Shown here piece after piece: positions 24,822 to 31,229 of a stretch of DNA of 47,589 nucleotides. The DNA is taken from the NCBI GenBank assembly GCA_009783985.1, contig WQVM01000004.1, positions 1 through 47,589 on the forward strand, read 5' to 3'. The notes under the pieces are model-generated. The model made no database searches and had not been told where the DNA came from. It saw only the letters and a list, made by a program, of their open reading frames with translations. The position numbers and the translations under genes were made by a program. Source of the DNA: Bacillota bacterium (GTDB lineage Bacteria; Bacillota; Clostridia; Christensenellales; Pumilibacteraceae). Positions within the stretch are counted from its first letter, which is position 1. Each line of letters opens with the position of its first letter.

Positions 24822-25185
24822 ATTTTGTATGCTAAACTAGCTTTGCGATGGGGCGACATATCTTGGGCTATGCCCCTCCGTATGTCGCCCCGTCGCTAAG
24901 ATAGTGACGCATACAAAATAACCGTTGTCAAGCAAGCCGAAGGCTAGCCGAAAAAGTTTTTGAATTTTTTTGCTTTGCAAAACAAGCGTGCTTGCACGCA
25001 AATTCAAAAAGTTTTTCGGCGGTGCTTGACAGCGGTTAAGCGAACGATTGCCGACCTACCGACCCCCTACACCCTCTCTATGCCACGCTTTTATAAGCGT
25101 GGCATTAACCCCCTGCTTTCTTTTTTTTTGCTGTGCAGGACAAACAAAAGCGGTTTAGCGGTGTTTGCCCTGCACGGCAAAAAAA
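24822..25185. other. Array of four large hairpins upstream of rep (origin/packaging candidate)
   Basis: The 575-bp gap before rep holds no credible gene. Hairpin 1: arms 24822-24860 and 24881-24919, 33 of 39 paired. Hairpin 2: 24920-24967 with 25000-25037, abutting the first, 34 of 36 paired plus an extra small AGCCGAAGGCT fold, and a loop bearing two mini-hairpins (TTTTGC-TTT-GCAAAA and GCGTGC-TT-GCACGC). Hairpin 3: 25080-25105, perfect 11 bp. Hairpin 4: 25123-25146 with 25162-25185, 22 of 24. Such structure fits single-strand origin and packaging signals of a rolling-circle, ssDNA-packaging replicon. Confidence 0.75.
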
Positions 25186-25306
25186 GAGCCTCGACCTAGA
25201 GGAAACATCTCGGATTGCTGTTTGGAAACATTCCAATATCTATATGGAAACGATTTGAATAACAAAACAGTGGCAACGCCACTAAAACGCCGTTATAGGG
25301 AGCATA

Positions 25307-26608
25307 ATGGACGAAAAAATATACATAAGTGAATTACTGCAAACCAAACGAGAATATGAGCTGATTCTAAAGGGACAACTCAACAATGAGCAGTTGGCAC
25401 AGCATTGTGAAGAACTGGCAGAGGGTGCAAGAGTTTTTGGTGAGTGGGATATTTATAATAGATACATTAACCGTGCGACATCGTCTCGGCTTTGTCATAA
25501 GACAATAATTTTTGATAAGCACCCCACTTTCAGAATAGCTATATACAAAAATACAATGCATTGTCGTGACCGCTTTTGTTTCTTGTGCAATAAGCTAATA
25601 AGCAACAGCCGTGAAAAAAAGTTTGTTCAAAAAGTCTTACCTCTCATCCGTGACGATTACGAATTTTATCATATGGTCTTGACCTCGCCTAATAGTGTCG
25701 GCGACTTACCTGCGTCAGCTCATAATCCTAATGACACTCGCCCCTATCTTTATACTGTTGTTCGGCAAATGTCAAAAGCATTTGGTTATCTTAATAATTA
25801 CCTAAAGGGCAAAATAAAGATTGCAGGACTTGATTTTGATTATTTGGGTTATGCAGGGGCTGTGAGGTCTTTTGAGCTGACATATAAGCCTAATCAAGAA
25901 TACCACCAACATTATCATGTTATTGTTGCTTTCAAAAAAGATTTGATATTGCAGGATAAGCACCTTAATAAGTATAGCTATTCCCGACAAACTGACAAAG
26001 TGACTTTTTATAGTGATTTTGAGGTATTACTCCAAAAGATTTGGTATTTGCTTATCAATGGGCAAAAAGTTACAAAGATTGCTATTGACAGTTTGGAGCT
26101 TGGGTACTCCTGCCAATGCAAGCACATCGATGACAATAACTTTCACCAAGTTTTTAAGTATCCGTTTAAGCCCGAAGAAGTCCCCTATATTGATTTTGCA
26201 ACCTTTTCGGATTTGGACAAAGGCTTGCGTTCAATACGGACTATTCAAACTTATGGTTGCTTTCACGGTCTAAAAATTGAGGACGATAGTATTGACGATA
26301 ACGAGCTTGATACTGTCGATAGACTAAAAATAATCCTTACTGATATTGACACTCCTTATGAGGCTAAGGAAACTCCTATGCAGGTCAAAGAAAACATTGA
26401 ACTTGCAAAATGGTTTTACCTCTCTTTCAAAGAGATACATCACCTTGAAAAAAAGACTGGGCATAAGCTCGATGACGCAACTCTTGAAAAACTTGTAGAG
26501 ACCCTATCGGCTATTGATATTACCCCACAAGAAAAAAAAGAGTGGATTCAATCCACTCTGAATGATATAAAACAAAAATATGCTGAATTAGAGGATATTG
26601 GAATATGA
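25307..26608 (+). CDS. rep: Rolling-circle replication initiator, Rep_1-type HUH endonuclease
   Basis: 433 aa with AGGGAG before the ATG. An early Cys cluster (CRDRFCFLCNKL, about 87-97) precedes YEFYHMVLTSPN (motif 1). The HUH motif is HQHYHVIVAF (H202 and H204), and the nicking tyrosine is Y285 in FHQVFKYPFK, the single-Tyr arrangement of Rep_1 (pUB110/pC194-like) proteins. The C-terminal 130 residues are helical and acidic, of unknown role. It nicks the plus-strand origin and drives ssDNA production. Adjacent hairpins are the likely origin region; no canonical pC194-type nick sequence was recognised. Confidence 0.92.
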   Translation: MDEKIYISELLQTKREYELILKGQLNNEQLAQHCEELAEGARVFGEWDIYNRYINRATSSRLCHKTIIFDKHPTFRIAIYKNTMHCRDRFCFLCNKLISNSREKKFVQKVLPLIRDDYEFYHMVLTSPNSVGDLPASAHNPNDTRPYLYTVVRQMSKAFGYLNNYLKGKIKIAGLDFDYLGYAGAVRSFELTYKPNQEYHQHYHVIVAFKKDLILQDKHLNKYSYSRQTDKVTFYSDFEVLLQKIWYLLINGQKVTKIAIDSLELGYSCQCKHIDDNNFHQVFKYPFKPEEVPYIDFATFSDLDKGLRSIRTIQTYGCFHGLKIEDDSIDDNELDTVDRLKIILTDIDTPYEAKETPMQVKENIELAKWFYLSFKEIHHLEKKTGHKLDDATLEKLVETLSAIDITPQEKKEWIQSTLNDIKQKYAELEDIGI

Positions 26609-26814
26609 TAAAATCTTTTATTGAATGTATTTGTAATAATTGTGATTATTCGATTCGTTATCAAACTTCATACAAACAAACGGTATTAGGATTATTACAC
26701 AAAGACGGTTGGGCGGTTGCTCGTGACCGACAGACCTTATATTGTCCTAAGTGTGCGCCATGCTTCCGCTCTATTGGGTGTGGTGGCAAAGCTCAAAGGT
26801 GGCGTATACGATAA
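26605..26814 (+). CDS. Small zinc-ribbon protein after rep
   Basis: 69 aa, overlapping the rep stop by 4 nt. CNNC...CPKC suggests a zinc ribbon (IECICNNCDYSIRY, TLYCPKCAPC). Co-translated with Rep and last gene before the right junction, a place where an excision factor or accessory replication protein could sit; unproven. Confidence 0.65.
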   Translation: MIKSFIECICNNCDYSIRYQTSYKQTVLGLLHKDGWAVARDRQTLYCPKCAPCFRSIGCGGKAQRWRIR

Positions 26815-26838
26815 TATCCCCGGTGTCTTAACTTTTGC

Positions 26839-26898
26839 AACCATTACCTACAGCAAATGGTTTAATTCGATTGTAACCATTTGTTGTAGGTAATGGTT
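26839..26898 (+). terminator. Strong terminator at the right end of the element
   Basis: A 24-bp stem with one mismatch (AACCATTACCTACAGCAAAT... with its inverse) around a 12-nt loop is followed by a run of T. It stops rep transcription about 50 bp before the cotJC remainder, so the remnant is probably not expressed from element promoters. Confidence 0.9.
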
Positions 26899-26946
26899 TT
26901 TTTATATATAATTCTGTTTAGATGTAGTATGTCAAACAATATGGTG

Positions 26947-26955
26947 TATGGCGGT
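26947..26955 (+). other. Right attachment junction (attR)
   Basis: TATGGCGG|T: element sequence up to GGCGG, then cotJC codons from GGT CCT GAC. It shares GGCGG (26950-26954) with the left junction. Joining left-host to right-host sequence gives TAC GGC GGT, keeping the cotJC frame. Confidence 0.8.
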
Positions 26956-27447
26956 CCTGACGGAGAGTTAGGGGCCTCTCTGCGTTATATATCACAGCGG
27001 TTTACTATGGTAACGCCTCAAGCAATTGCGACACTTAACGATGTCGCCACAGAAGAACTGGGTCATCTTGAGATGGTAGGAACTATGGTCTATCAACTTA
27101 CGAGAGATTGCGGAGAAAAAGAGATTAAAGAGAGCGGCTTTGACGCTTTTTATACCGAACACGGTTTTGGGGTTTATCCCCAAAGTGCGGGCGGTTTTCC
27201 CGCTACGGCGGCGGCTTTTCAAAGCAAGGGCGACCCTATCGCCGACATATATGAGAATCTTGCCGCCGAACAAAAAGCGCGCGTTACATACGAATACTTG
27301 CTCAATATGATTGACGACCCCGAAGTCAGCAAGCCGTTGCAGTTTTTGCGTGAGAGGGAGATTGTTCACTTTCAACGCTTTGGCGAAGCATTAAATTATG
27401 TCAGAGATCACCAATCTCGCCGCAATATTTTTTATATGTCTAAGTAA
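26947..27447 (+). pseudogene. cotJC: cotJC 3' fragment (codon 30 to the end)
   Basis: In-frame continuation YGGPDGELGASLRYISQRF... to the stop. All expected manganese-catalase ligand motifs are here: Glu in DGELGASLRY, the EELGHLEM pair, Glu in EQKARVTYE and the REREIVHFQRF pair. The ORF-track start at 26893 lies in the element terminator and has no ribosome site; ATGs at 26929 and 26941 also lack one. Rejoined with the 5' fragment it gives 194 aa, normal for CotJC. Manganese catalases remove hydrogen peroxide; in the spore coat CotJC is thought to be structural and/or protective. Confidence 0.93.
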
Positions 27448-27495
27448 ATAATGTTCTATGCTACAGCCGTGACACAAAAAAACGCATCAGCGTTT

Positions 27496-27513
27496 AGTGT
27501 CGAAGACACTTTT
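27496..27513 (+). terminator. Weak terminator after cotJC
   Basis: AGTGTC-GAA-GACACT followed by TTT, preceded by another small hairpin (AACGC/GCGTT, 27481-27494). Probably ends the cotJ transcript once cotJC is restored. Confidence 0.45.
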
Positions 27514-27558
27514 CTAAGTAACTAATGCTCTATGAGCGTATCAACCTAACATCAACTA

Positions 27559-27594
27559 AAAAAGTGCGGACTTGCATTTAAGTCCGCACTTTTT
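27559..27594. terminator. Bidirectional terminator between cotJC and jag
   Basis: A perfect 15-bp stem AAAAAGTGCGGACTT/AAGTCCGCACTTTTT with a 6-nt loop lies between the two convergent transcription units. Confidence 0.9.
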
Positions 27595-27598
27595 GTTA

Positions 27599-28474
27599 TT
27601 AGAGTTGTTTTGGCAATACAGCAATTGCACGCCTTGGCTCTCTGCCCTCACTACGACAAATAACATCTTGCCTATCTTGTAATGTGCTATGAATAATTCT
27701 ACGGTCACCCGACGGCATAGGCTCTAACCTAACCTTGCGTCCCGAACGAATTGCCCTATCCGCTGTCTTGATAGCAATCCGTTGAAGAGTTTCTTTGCGA
27801 CGAGCACGGTAATCTTGGCTATCCATATCGACATACATAAACTGTGTATCACCCTTGTTGACCACCAAACTTGTTAAATATCTAAGGGCTGACAAAGTTT
27901 CACCCCGTTGACCTATCAAAGCAGCGTCTTTTGCCAGCAAATCAATAGTCATTCTATCACCGTCACTTTTGATGTCAATATCAGATGTTACACCCATACG
28001 GCTAAAAACACCATCCAAAAACTCTCTCGCACCACCATCACCTTCCATCGGCTTGAGGTCACTTCTTACAAGCCTATCCTCTTTTGACCTTTTATCCGCT
28101 ATCTTAACATCAGCTTTGGGAGTTGGTTTTTCAAACTTTTTCGGCTTATCGGCTTTTACTTCGGCTTTGCCTGACTTTTTCTCATTTTTTTCTGTTGCTT
28201 TGTCTGCTTTTTTAGCTGTTTTTTCTACATTGTGATTGTTTGATTTGTTGTCATTTTTGTCGTAAGTCTTTTCGAATTTTTTGGCAGGTTGTTCAGGAGT
28301 CGACTTAGGAGCGTCGGCAACCTCTATGCTTGCCCTAACCTTCGCTTTGCTAAAAATACCGCCTTGCGACAAAATCTCAATTGTAGCATCACCCCTGTCT
28401 ACACCTAATTGTCTGCATGCTTCGGCAATGGCATCGTCCAGCCTTTTAGCTGACACTTCTACTGATTTGGTCAT
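27599..28474 (-). CDS. jag: Jag/KhpB RNA-binding protein
   Basis: 291 aa with GAGAGG upstream. An N-terminal Jag_N domain (KSVEVSAKRLDDAIAEACRQLGV...IEILSQGGIFS), a long Lys/Asp-rich disordered linker (about 60-130), a KH-type segment (LLAKDAALIGQRGETLSALRYLTSLVVNK) and an R3H domain (RAIRSGRKVRLEPMPSGDRRIIHSTLQDR). KhpB binds RNA, influences cell elongation and division, and is encoded after yidC (spoIIIJ) in many Firmicutes, as here. The linker is longer than in most family members. Confidence 0.95.
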   Translation of the reverse strand: MTKSVEVSAKRLDDAIAEACRQLGVDRGDATIEILSQGGIFSKAKVRASIEVADAPKSTPEQPAKKFEKTYDKNDNKSNNHNVEKTAKKADKATEKNEKKSGKAEVKADKPKKFEKPTPKADVKIADKRSKEDRLVRSDLKPMEGDGGAREFLDGVFSRMGVTSDIDIKSDGDRMTIDLLAKDAALIGQRGETLSALRYLTSLVVNKGDTQFMYVDMDSQDYRARRKETLQRIAIKTADRAIRSGRKVRLEPMPSGDRRIIHSTLQDRQDVICRSEGREPRRAIAVLPKQL

Positions 28475-28493
28475 ATTATTCCTCTCTTTAATT

Positions 28494-28595
28494 AAAACTT
28501 AAAAATGAAAACTGAAGAATGAAGGGCAGGTGTTTTGCTTGATATTTCTTTGGCTCGTCCTTCATTTTAAGTTTTAATTTTCATTTTTCATTATC
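28494..28595. repeat. Inverted element with 7-nt periodic arms (copy 2)
   Basis: Between jag and yidC. Left arm TTAAAAATGAAAACTGAAGA, right arm CTTCATTTTAAGTTTTAATT then TTCATTTTTCATT. The centre contains GGCTCGTCC, like the CTCGTC in other copies. Confidence 0.5.
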
Positions 28596-28596
28596 T

Positions 28597-29985
28597 TTAT
28601 TCATTTGGGTCGGGTCGCCCGTATTTTTGCACTTTAACTACTTGATCCCGCCCTCGTTTTTTGTCCATAAGATAAAATATTGTTGTGGTCGCAAGCATAA
28701 AGGCAAGTGTTCCTAATGCGTTGACAACCATATAAATAGCAAATATAGATGCTGATGTTGCGGCAAAGAAACCAATCATTACCGGGAATATAAACATCAT
28801 CAACTTCATTGTCATTTGCATCTGTCCGCCCATGGCACCGCCCATATCACCCATGCCCATACCGCCCATAGTGCCGGCTTTCTTTTGCATACGCATCATC
28901 AAAAACTGTGTCGCAAAATTAAGCACAACAGCAAGAACCGTGAGTATCATAAAACCGTTTGACCTGCCACCGTACTCGTCTCTAAGTCCACGCATTACAA
29001 GACGGTATTCTGCCATTATATGACTTAAATCCCTATTAAACTGTTCAACCGCACGATCTCCAAAATCACTTCCAAAAAGTTCGTAATTAGTAGGACGCCT
29101 ATACTCTCCATCCCCTATTCTATACATTCGCCCAACTTCGTAGTTAGGAATAGTCGGTCTATATATACCATCATAGTCTCGTCTAAACCCACTTAATCCA
29201 CGATTGTACGGCATTGTCAGCCAAGAATCAACATCATAACGGTCTCGTATCTGATTGCGAGTCAATGGTCTATCCTGTCTGTAAAAATTGTTAATGCTAC
29301 TAAAAAAGTCGCTGTCTTCTCTAATTGGTTCTTCCCACCACACATCAGGGACCCAAACGCTACTTATCCAAAGAAAACTCTGCCTTACAGGACGAATCCT
29401 AACTTCGTTACCGTTCTCGTCTATCCGAGTTACTCCATTACGGTATAACTCTCTAACTGCGTCCTGCGCTCCTTGAGTTGCCTCGACTTCGCTATGCCCG
29501 TCAATCAATAATTCTTGCCTTGTTTGCATAAAATGGTCATGTAGCACAAAATAACTACGGACTGTTTGATACTGCCCGACCGATAGCATTGTTTGCCATA
29601 ATGTCAAAAATATAACCGCCGTCACAATCGCCGGCAGACACGCTCTAAGCGGACGCAAACCCTCTTTTTTGTTAAGCTCCATTTGCTTGCGTGCAAAAGT
29701 TGCCCTATCAGGATACATTTCCTTCAGTCTTTCTATTTGTGGCTTGATACGCTCATTAATCTTACCATTCTTGCGAGTCATATATCGCTGATAAAAATCT
29801 AACGGAAAAATCAACAGCTTAAGAATAAGCGTAAAAACAACTATACGAGCGCCGTAGTTGCCTACAAATCCAAACCAATTAAGAAGAATCCTCGTCCAGC
29901 CAAAAGCCCAACCAGGTTGACTCAAAAGCTCCTCTGCTCCGCCTGCCGCCGCCATTAGTATCGTACTACAAATATAATAATCCAT
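28597..29985 (-). CDS. yidC: YidC/SpoIIIJ membrane insertase with large insertion
   Basis: 462 aa, against about 260 for Bacillus SpoIIIJ. YidC inserts membrane proteins, alone or with SecYEG. Conserved parts: GARIVVFTLILKLLIFPLDFYQ (first core helix), the coiled KINERIKPQIERLKEMYPD hairpin, GLRPLRACLPAIVTAVIFLTLWQTM, SFLWISSVWVPDVW, and the last helices (MILTVLAVVLNFATQFLMMRM, LMMFIFPVMIGFFAATSASIFAIYMVVN). About 80 residues before and 110 after the FLWI segment are extra, rich in Arg, Tyr and Asp. The groove position usually Arg in the first helix appears to be Lys. No Shine-Dalgarno is visible before the ATG, where a heptamer repeat lies. Confidence 0.93.
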   Translation of the reverse strand: MDYYICSTILMAAAGGAEELLSQPGWAFGWTRILLNWFGFVGNYGARIVVFTLILKLLIFPLDFYQRYMTRKNGKINERIKPQIERLKEMYPDRATFARKQMELNKKEGLRPLRACLPAIVTAVIFLTLWQTMLSVGQYQTVRSYFVLHDHFMQTRQELLIDGHSEVEATQGAQDAVRELYRNGVTRIDENGNEVRIRPVRQSFLWISSVWVPDVWWEEPIREDSDFFSSINNFYRQDRPLTRNQIRDRYDVDSWLTMPYNRGLSGFRRDYDGIYRPTIPNYEVGRMYRIGDGEYRRPTNYELFGSDFGDRAVEQFNRDLSHIMAEYRLVMRGLRDEYGGRSNGFMILTVLAVVLNFATQFLMMRMQKKAGTMGGMGMGDMGGAMGGQMQMTMKLMMFIFPVMIGFFAATSASIFAIYMVVNALGTLAFMLATTTIFYLMDKKRGRDQVVKVQKYGRPDPNE

Positions 29986-29988
29986 AAT

Positions 29989-30030
29989 TTAGTGGTTAGT
30001 GGTTAGTGGTTAGTGGTTAGTGGTTAGTGA
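29989..30030. repeat. Tandem heptamer repeat TTAGTGG x6 at the yidC start
   Basis: Six contiguous copies (the last ends TTAGTGA) begin 4 nt upstream of the yidC ATG; on the coding strand they read CCACTAA. Inverted CACTAAA heptamers follow at 30052-30075, so the whole 29989-30078 block is another copy of the inverted heptad element. Confidence 0.8.
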
Positions 30031-30071
30031 TAGAAAGAATTCTAAATACTGTCACTAAAACACTAAAATCA

Positions 30072-30353
30072 CTACATTAGCCATTTCATAGGCCCTTTAG
30101 GGTTGTCAGGCACAAGGTCAACTCCGCCGTGACTCCAAGGCGCGCAACGAAGAATCCTCCATATACCCAATCGTGACCCCTTGAGTAGACCGTGTTTTTT
30201 GACCGCTTCAACCATATAAGTACTGCAAGATGGTCTATATATACACACACTGGGAAGTATAGGCGATACAAAACCTTTATAAAAATATACAGGCAATAAC
30301 ATCGCCCACTTGGGGGATAGTATTCTCCTAATTATCCCTTTTTTCTTTTTCAT
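30072..30353 (-). CDS. yidD: Membrane protein insertion efficiency factor YidD
   Basis: 93 aa. The Haemolytic domain is clear: YKGFVSPILPSVCIYRPSCSTYMVEAVKKHGLLKGSRLGIWRILRCAPWSHGGVDLVPDN, with the conserved cysteines. YidD sits at the inner face of the membrane and aids YidC. It lies 15 bp after rnpA, in the standard rpmH-rnpA-yidD-yidC-jag order. Confidence 0.96.
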   Translation of the reverse strand: MKKKKGIIRRILSPKWAMLLPVYFYKGFVSPILPSVCIYRPSCSTYMVEAVKKHGLLKGSRLGIWRILRCAPWSHGGVDLVPDNPKGPMKWLM

Positions 30354-30368
30354 ACTAACAAAAAATAA

Positions 30369-30710
30369 TTAAATTGAAAACAGTTTGGCTTTAACCAGCA
30401 ATCCTTGTACAGCTCTCTTTAGTCCGCTGTAATCATACTCTCTCACTTCGGGTTTGGTAGTAAAAACCGCCTGCACTCCGCCCTTGATATCGGGCAGATA
30501 TATTGCTGTTATGGCTCTTAACCGCCGTTTAATCAAATTGCGGTCATGCGCCTTGCCGACTTTGTTAGCCACCGAAAAGCCAATCTTAACGGCATTTCCG
30601 TTACTTCTTACAGCAATCAATGACAAACCCTTAGTATGCACGGCTATACCTTTTTTGTAAATATAACTAAAGGATGCATTTTTAACTAGTCTGTATTTTT
30701 TAGCAAGCAT
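30369..30710 (-). CDS. rnpA: Ribonuclease P protein component
   Basis: 113 aa. The RNR signature is HDRNLIKRRLRA, with the N-terminal KKYRLVKNASFSYIYKKG and FSVANKVGKA segments. It binds the catalytic RNA of RNase P, which matures tRNA 5' ends. It follows rpmH with an inverted repeat element between them. Confidence 0.96.
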   Translation of the reverse strand: MLAKKYRLVKNASFSYIYKKGIAVHTKGLSLIAVRSNGNAVKIGFSVANKVGKAHDRNLIKRRLRAITAIYLPDIKGGVQAVFTTKPEVREYDYSGLKRAVQGLLVKAKLFSI

Positions 30711-30711
30711 A

Positions 30712-30800
30712 TAATTAGAATTAGGAGTTAGGGATTAGGAATTATTGTCAAAATTATATTCTCATCAACAATTCCTAATCCCCAATTCCTAATTGCTTCC
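30712..30800. repeat. Inverted element with 7-nt periodic arms (copy 4)
   Basis: Left arm has TTAGGAGTTAGGGATTAGGA, right arm AATTCCTAATCCCCAATTCC; GGGATTAGGAATT/AATTCCTAATCCC is a perfect 13-bp pair. The centre AAAATTATATTCTCATCAAC resembles the copy at 32655. It overlaps the 3' end of rpmH and supplies its stop codon. Confidence 0.65.
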
Positions 30801-30941
30801 TAATGGTTTTGGGCTAATCAACTTACGCCCTTTTGCTCTACGGCGTGCCAAAACTCTGCGACCTGCAGATGTTTTCATTCTTTGCCTAAAGCCATGCACC
30901 TTGCTTTTAGCTCTTTTCTTGGGTTGATAGGTTCTTTTCAT
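30789..30941 (-). CDS. rpmH: Ribosomal protein L34 (short ORF)
   Basis: 50 aa: [20 protein letters not shown]...[17 protein letters not shown], then KPLGSN. It is missing from the ORF track because of its length. GGAG precedes the ATG. The last six or so residues exceed the usual 44-aa protein and are read from the adjacent repeat element. First gene of the rnpA-yidD-yidC-jag unit. No dnaA or origin lies next to it. Confidence 0.96.
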   Translation of the reverse strand: MKRTYQPKKRAKSKVHGFRQRMKTSAGRRVLARRRAKGRKLISPKPLGSN

Positions 30942-30974
30942 TTTTATATATACTCCTGAATTAAATGCGTAAAA

Positions 30975-31041
30975 AAGACTTGTCCCACTCCATAAAAGTA
31001 GGACAAGTCTTATTATACAGTAATTTTTATTAGTTTGTCAA
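30975..31041 (-). promoter_or_regulatory. rpmH promoter and hairpin
   Basis: TTGACA (31036-31041), 18 nt, TATAAT (31012-31017) on the minus strand. Just downstream an 11-bp stem AAGACTTGTCC/GGACAAGTCTT (30975-31011) is followed by TTTTTT on the minus strand. The stem would form fully only in transcripts coming from further upstream, so it may terminate read-through while the local promoter restarts. Confidence 0.75.
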
Positions 31042-31172
31042 ATGATTTCGGTTGTAAATTTGAAGATAATATTTACACGGTTTCCTCAAAATTCCTCTAC
31101 TTACGACACTTCTTAATATAAGAAAACGGCGCAACAAATGCATCCGCCCCATTTGTCCTAACCTACGAATGG

Positions 31173-31209
31173 AAAAGCCATACGAAACAAGGTATTTCGT
31201 ATGGCTTTT
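31173..31209. terminator. Terminator of the SPFH/zinc-ribbon operon
   Basis: A perfect 15-bp stem AAAAGCCATACGAAA/TTTCGTATGGCTTTT with a 7-nt loop, about 20 nt after the last stop codon. The gap 31042-31172 shows nothing else. Confidence 0.9.
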
Positions 31210-31229
31210 TGTTTATATATTTTTATTTC

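Larger units (their letters stand above)
11063..26954. mobile_element. 15.9-kb inovirus-like integrative element in cotJC
   Basis: Bounded by the two halves of cotJC. It carries, from left to right: serine recombinase, zinc-ribbon membrane protein and XRE repressor (minus strand), a divergent promoter region, early small genes, a small RNA candidate, a block of overlapping secreted/membrane genes, a Zot/FtsK-like ATPase, four large hairpins, a Rep_1 HUH replication protein, a small zinc-ribbon gene and a strong terminator. One morphogenesis-type ATPase, a rolling-circle Rep and membrane-anchored secreted proteins without VirB4-like or relaxosome genes fit a filamentous phage better than a conjugative element. 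The size is at the large end for inoviruses, and the phage assignment is an inference. Confidence 0.8.

Noticed and set aside
24960-25199. 79-aa ORF in the hairpin region before rep
   Set aside because: It reads through hairpins 2-4, has no ribosome site and a composition dictated by the inverted repeats.
22449-26608. Integrative conjugative element
   Set aside because: There is one FtsK/Zot-like ATPase and a Rep, but no VirB4-like ATPase, no VirB6/lytic transglycosylase and no mobilisation relaxase; kept only as an alternative.
26893-26946. New N-terminus for the cotJC remainder (MVFLYIILFRCSMSNNM)
   Set aside because: The start codon lies inside the terminator stem and no ribosome site precedes it or the inner ATGs.
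30942-31172. Chromosome origin with dnaA next to rpmH
   Set aside because: No dnaA gene and no cluster of DnaA boxes; only the rpmH promoter, a hairpin and AT-rich sequence.
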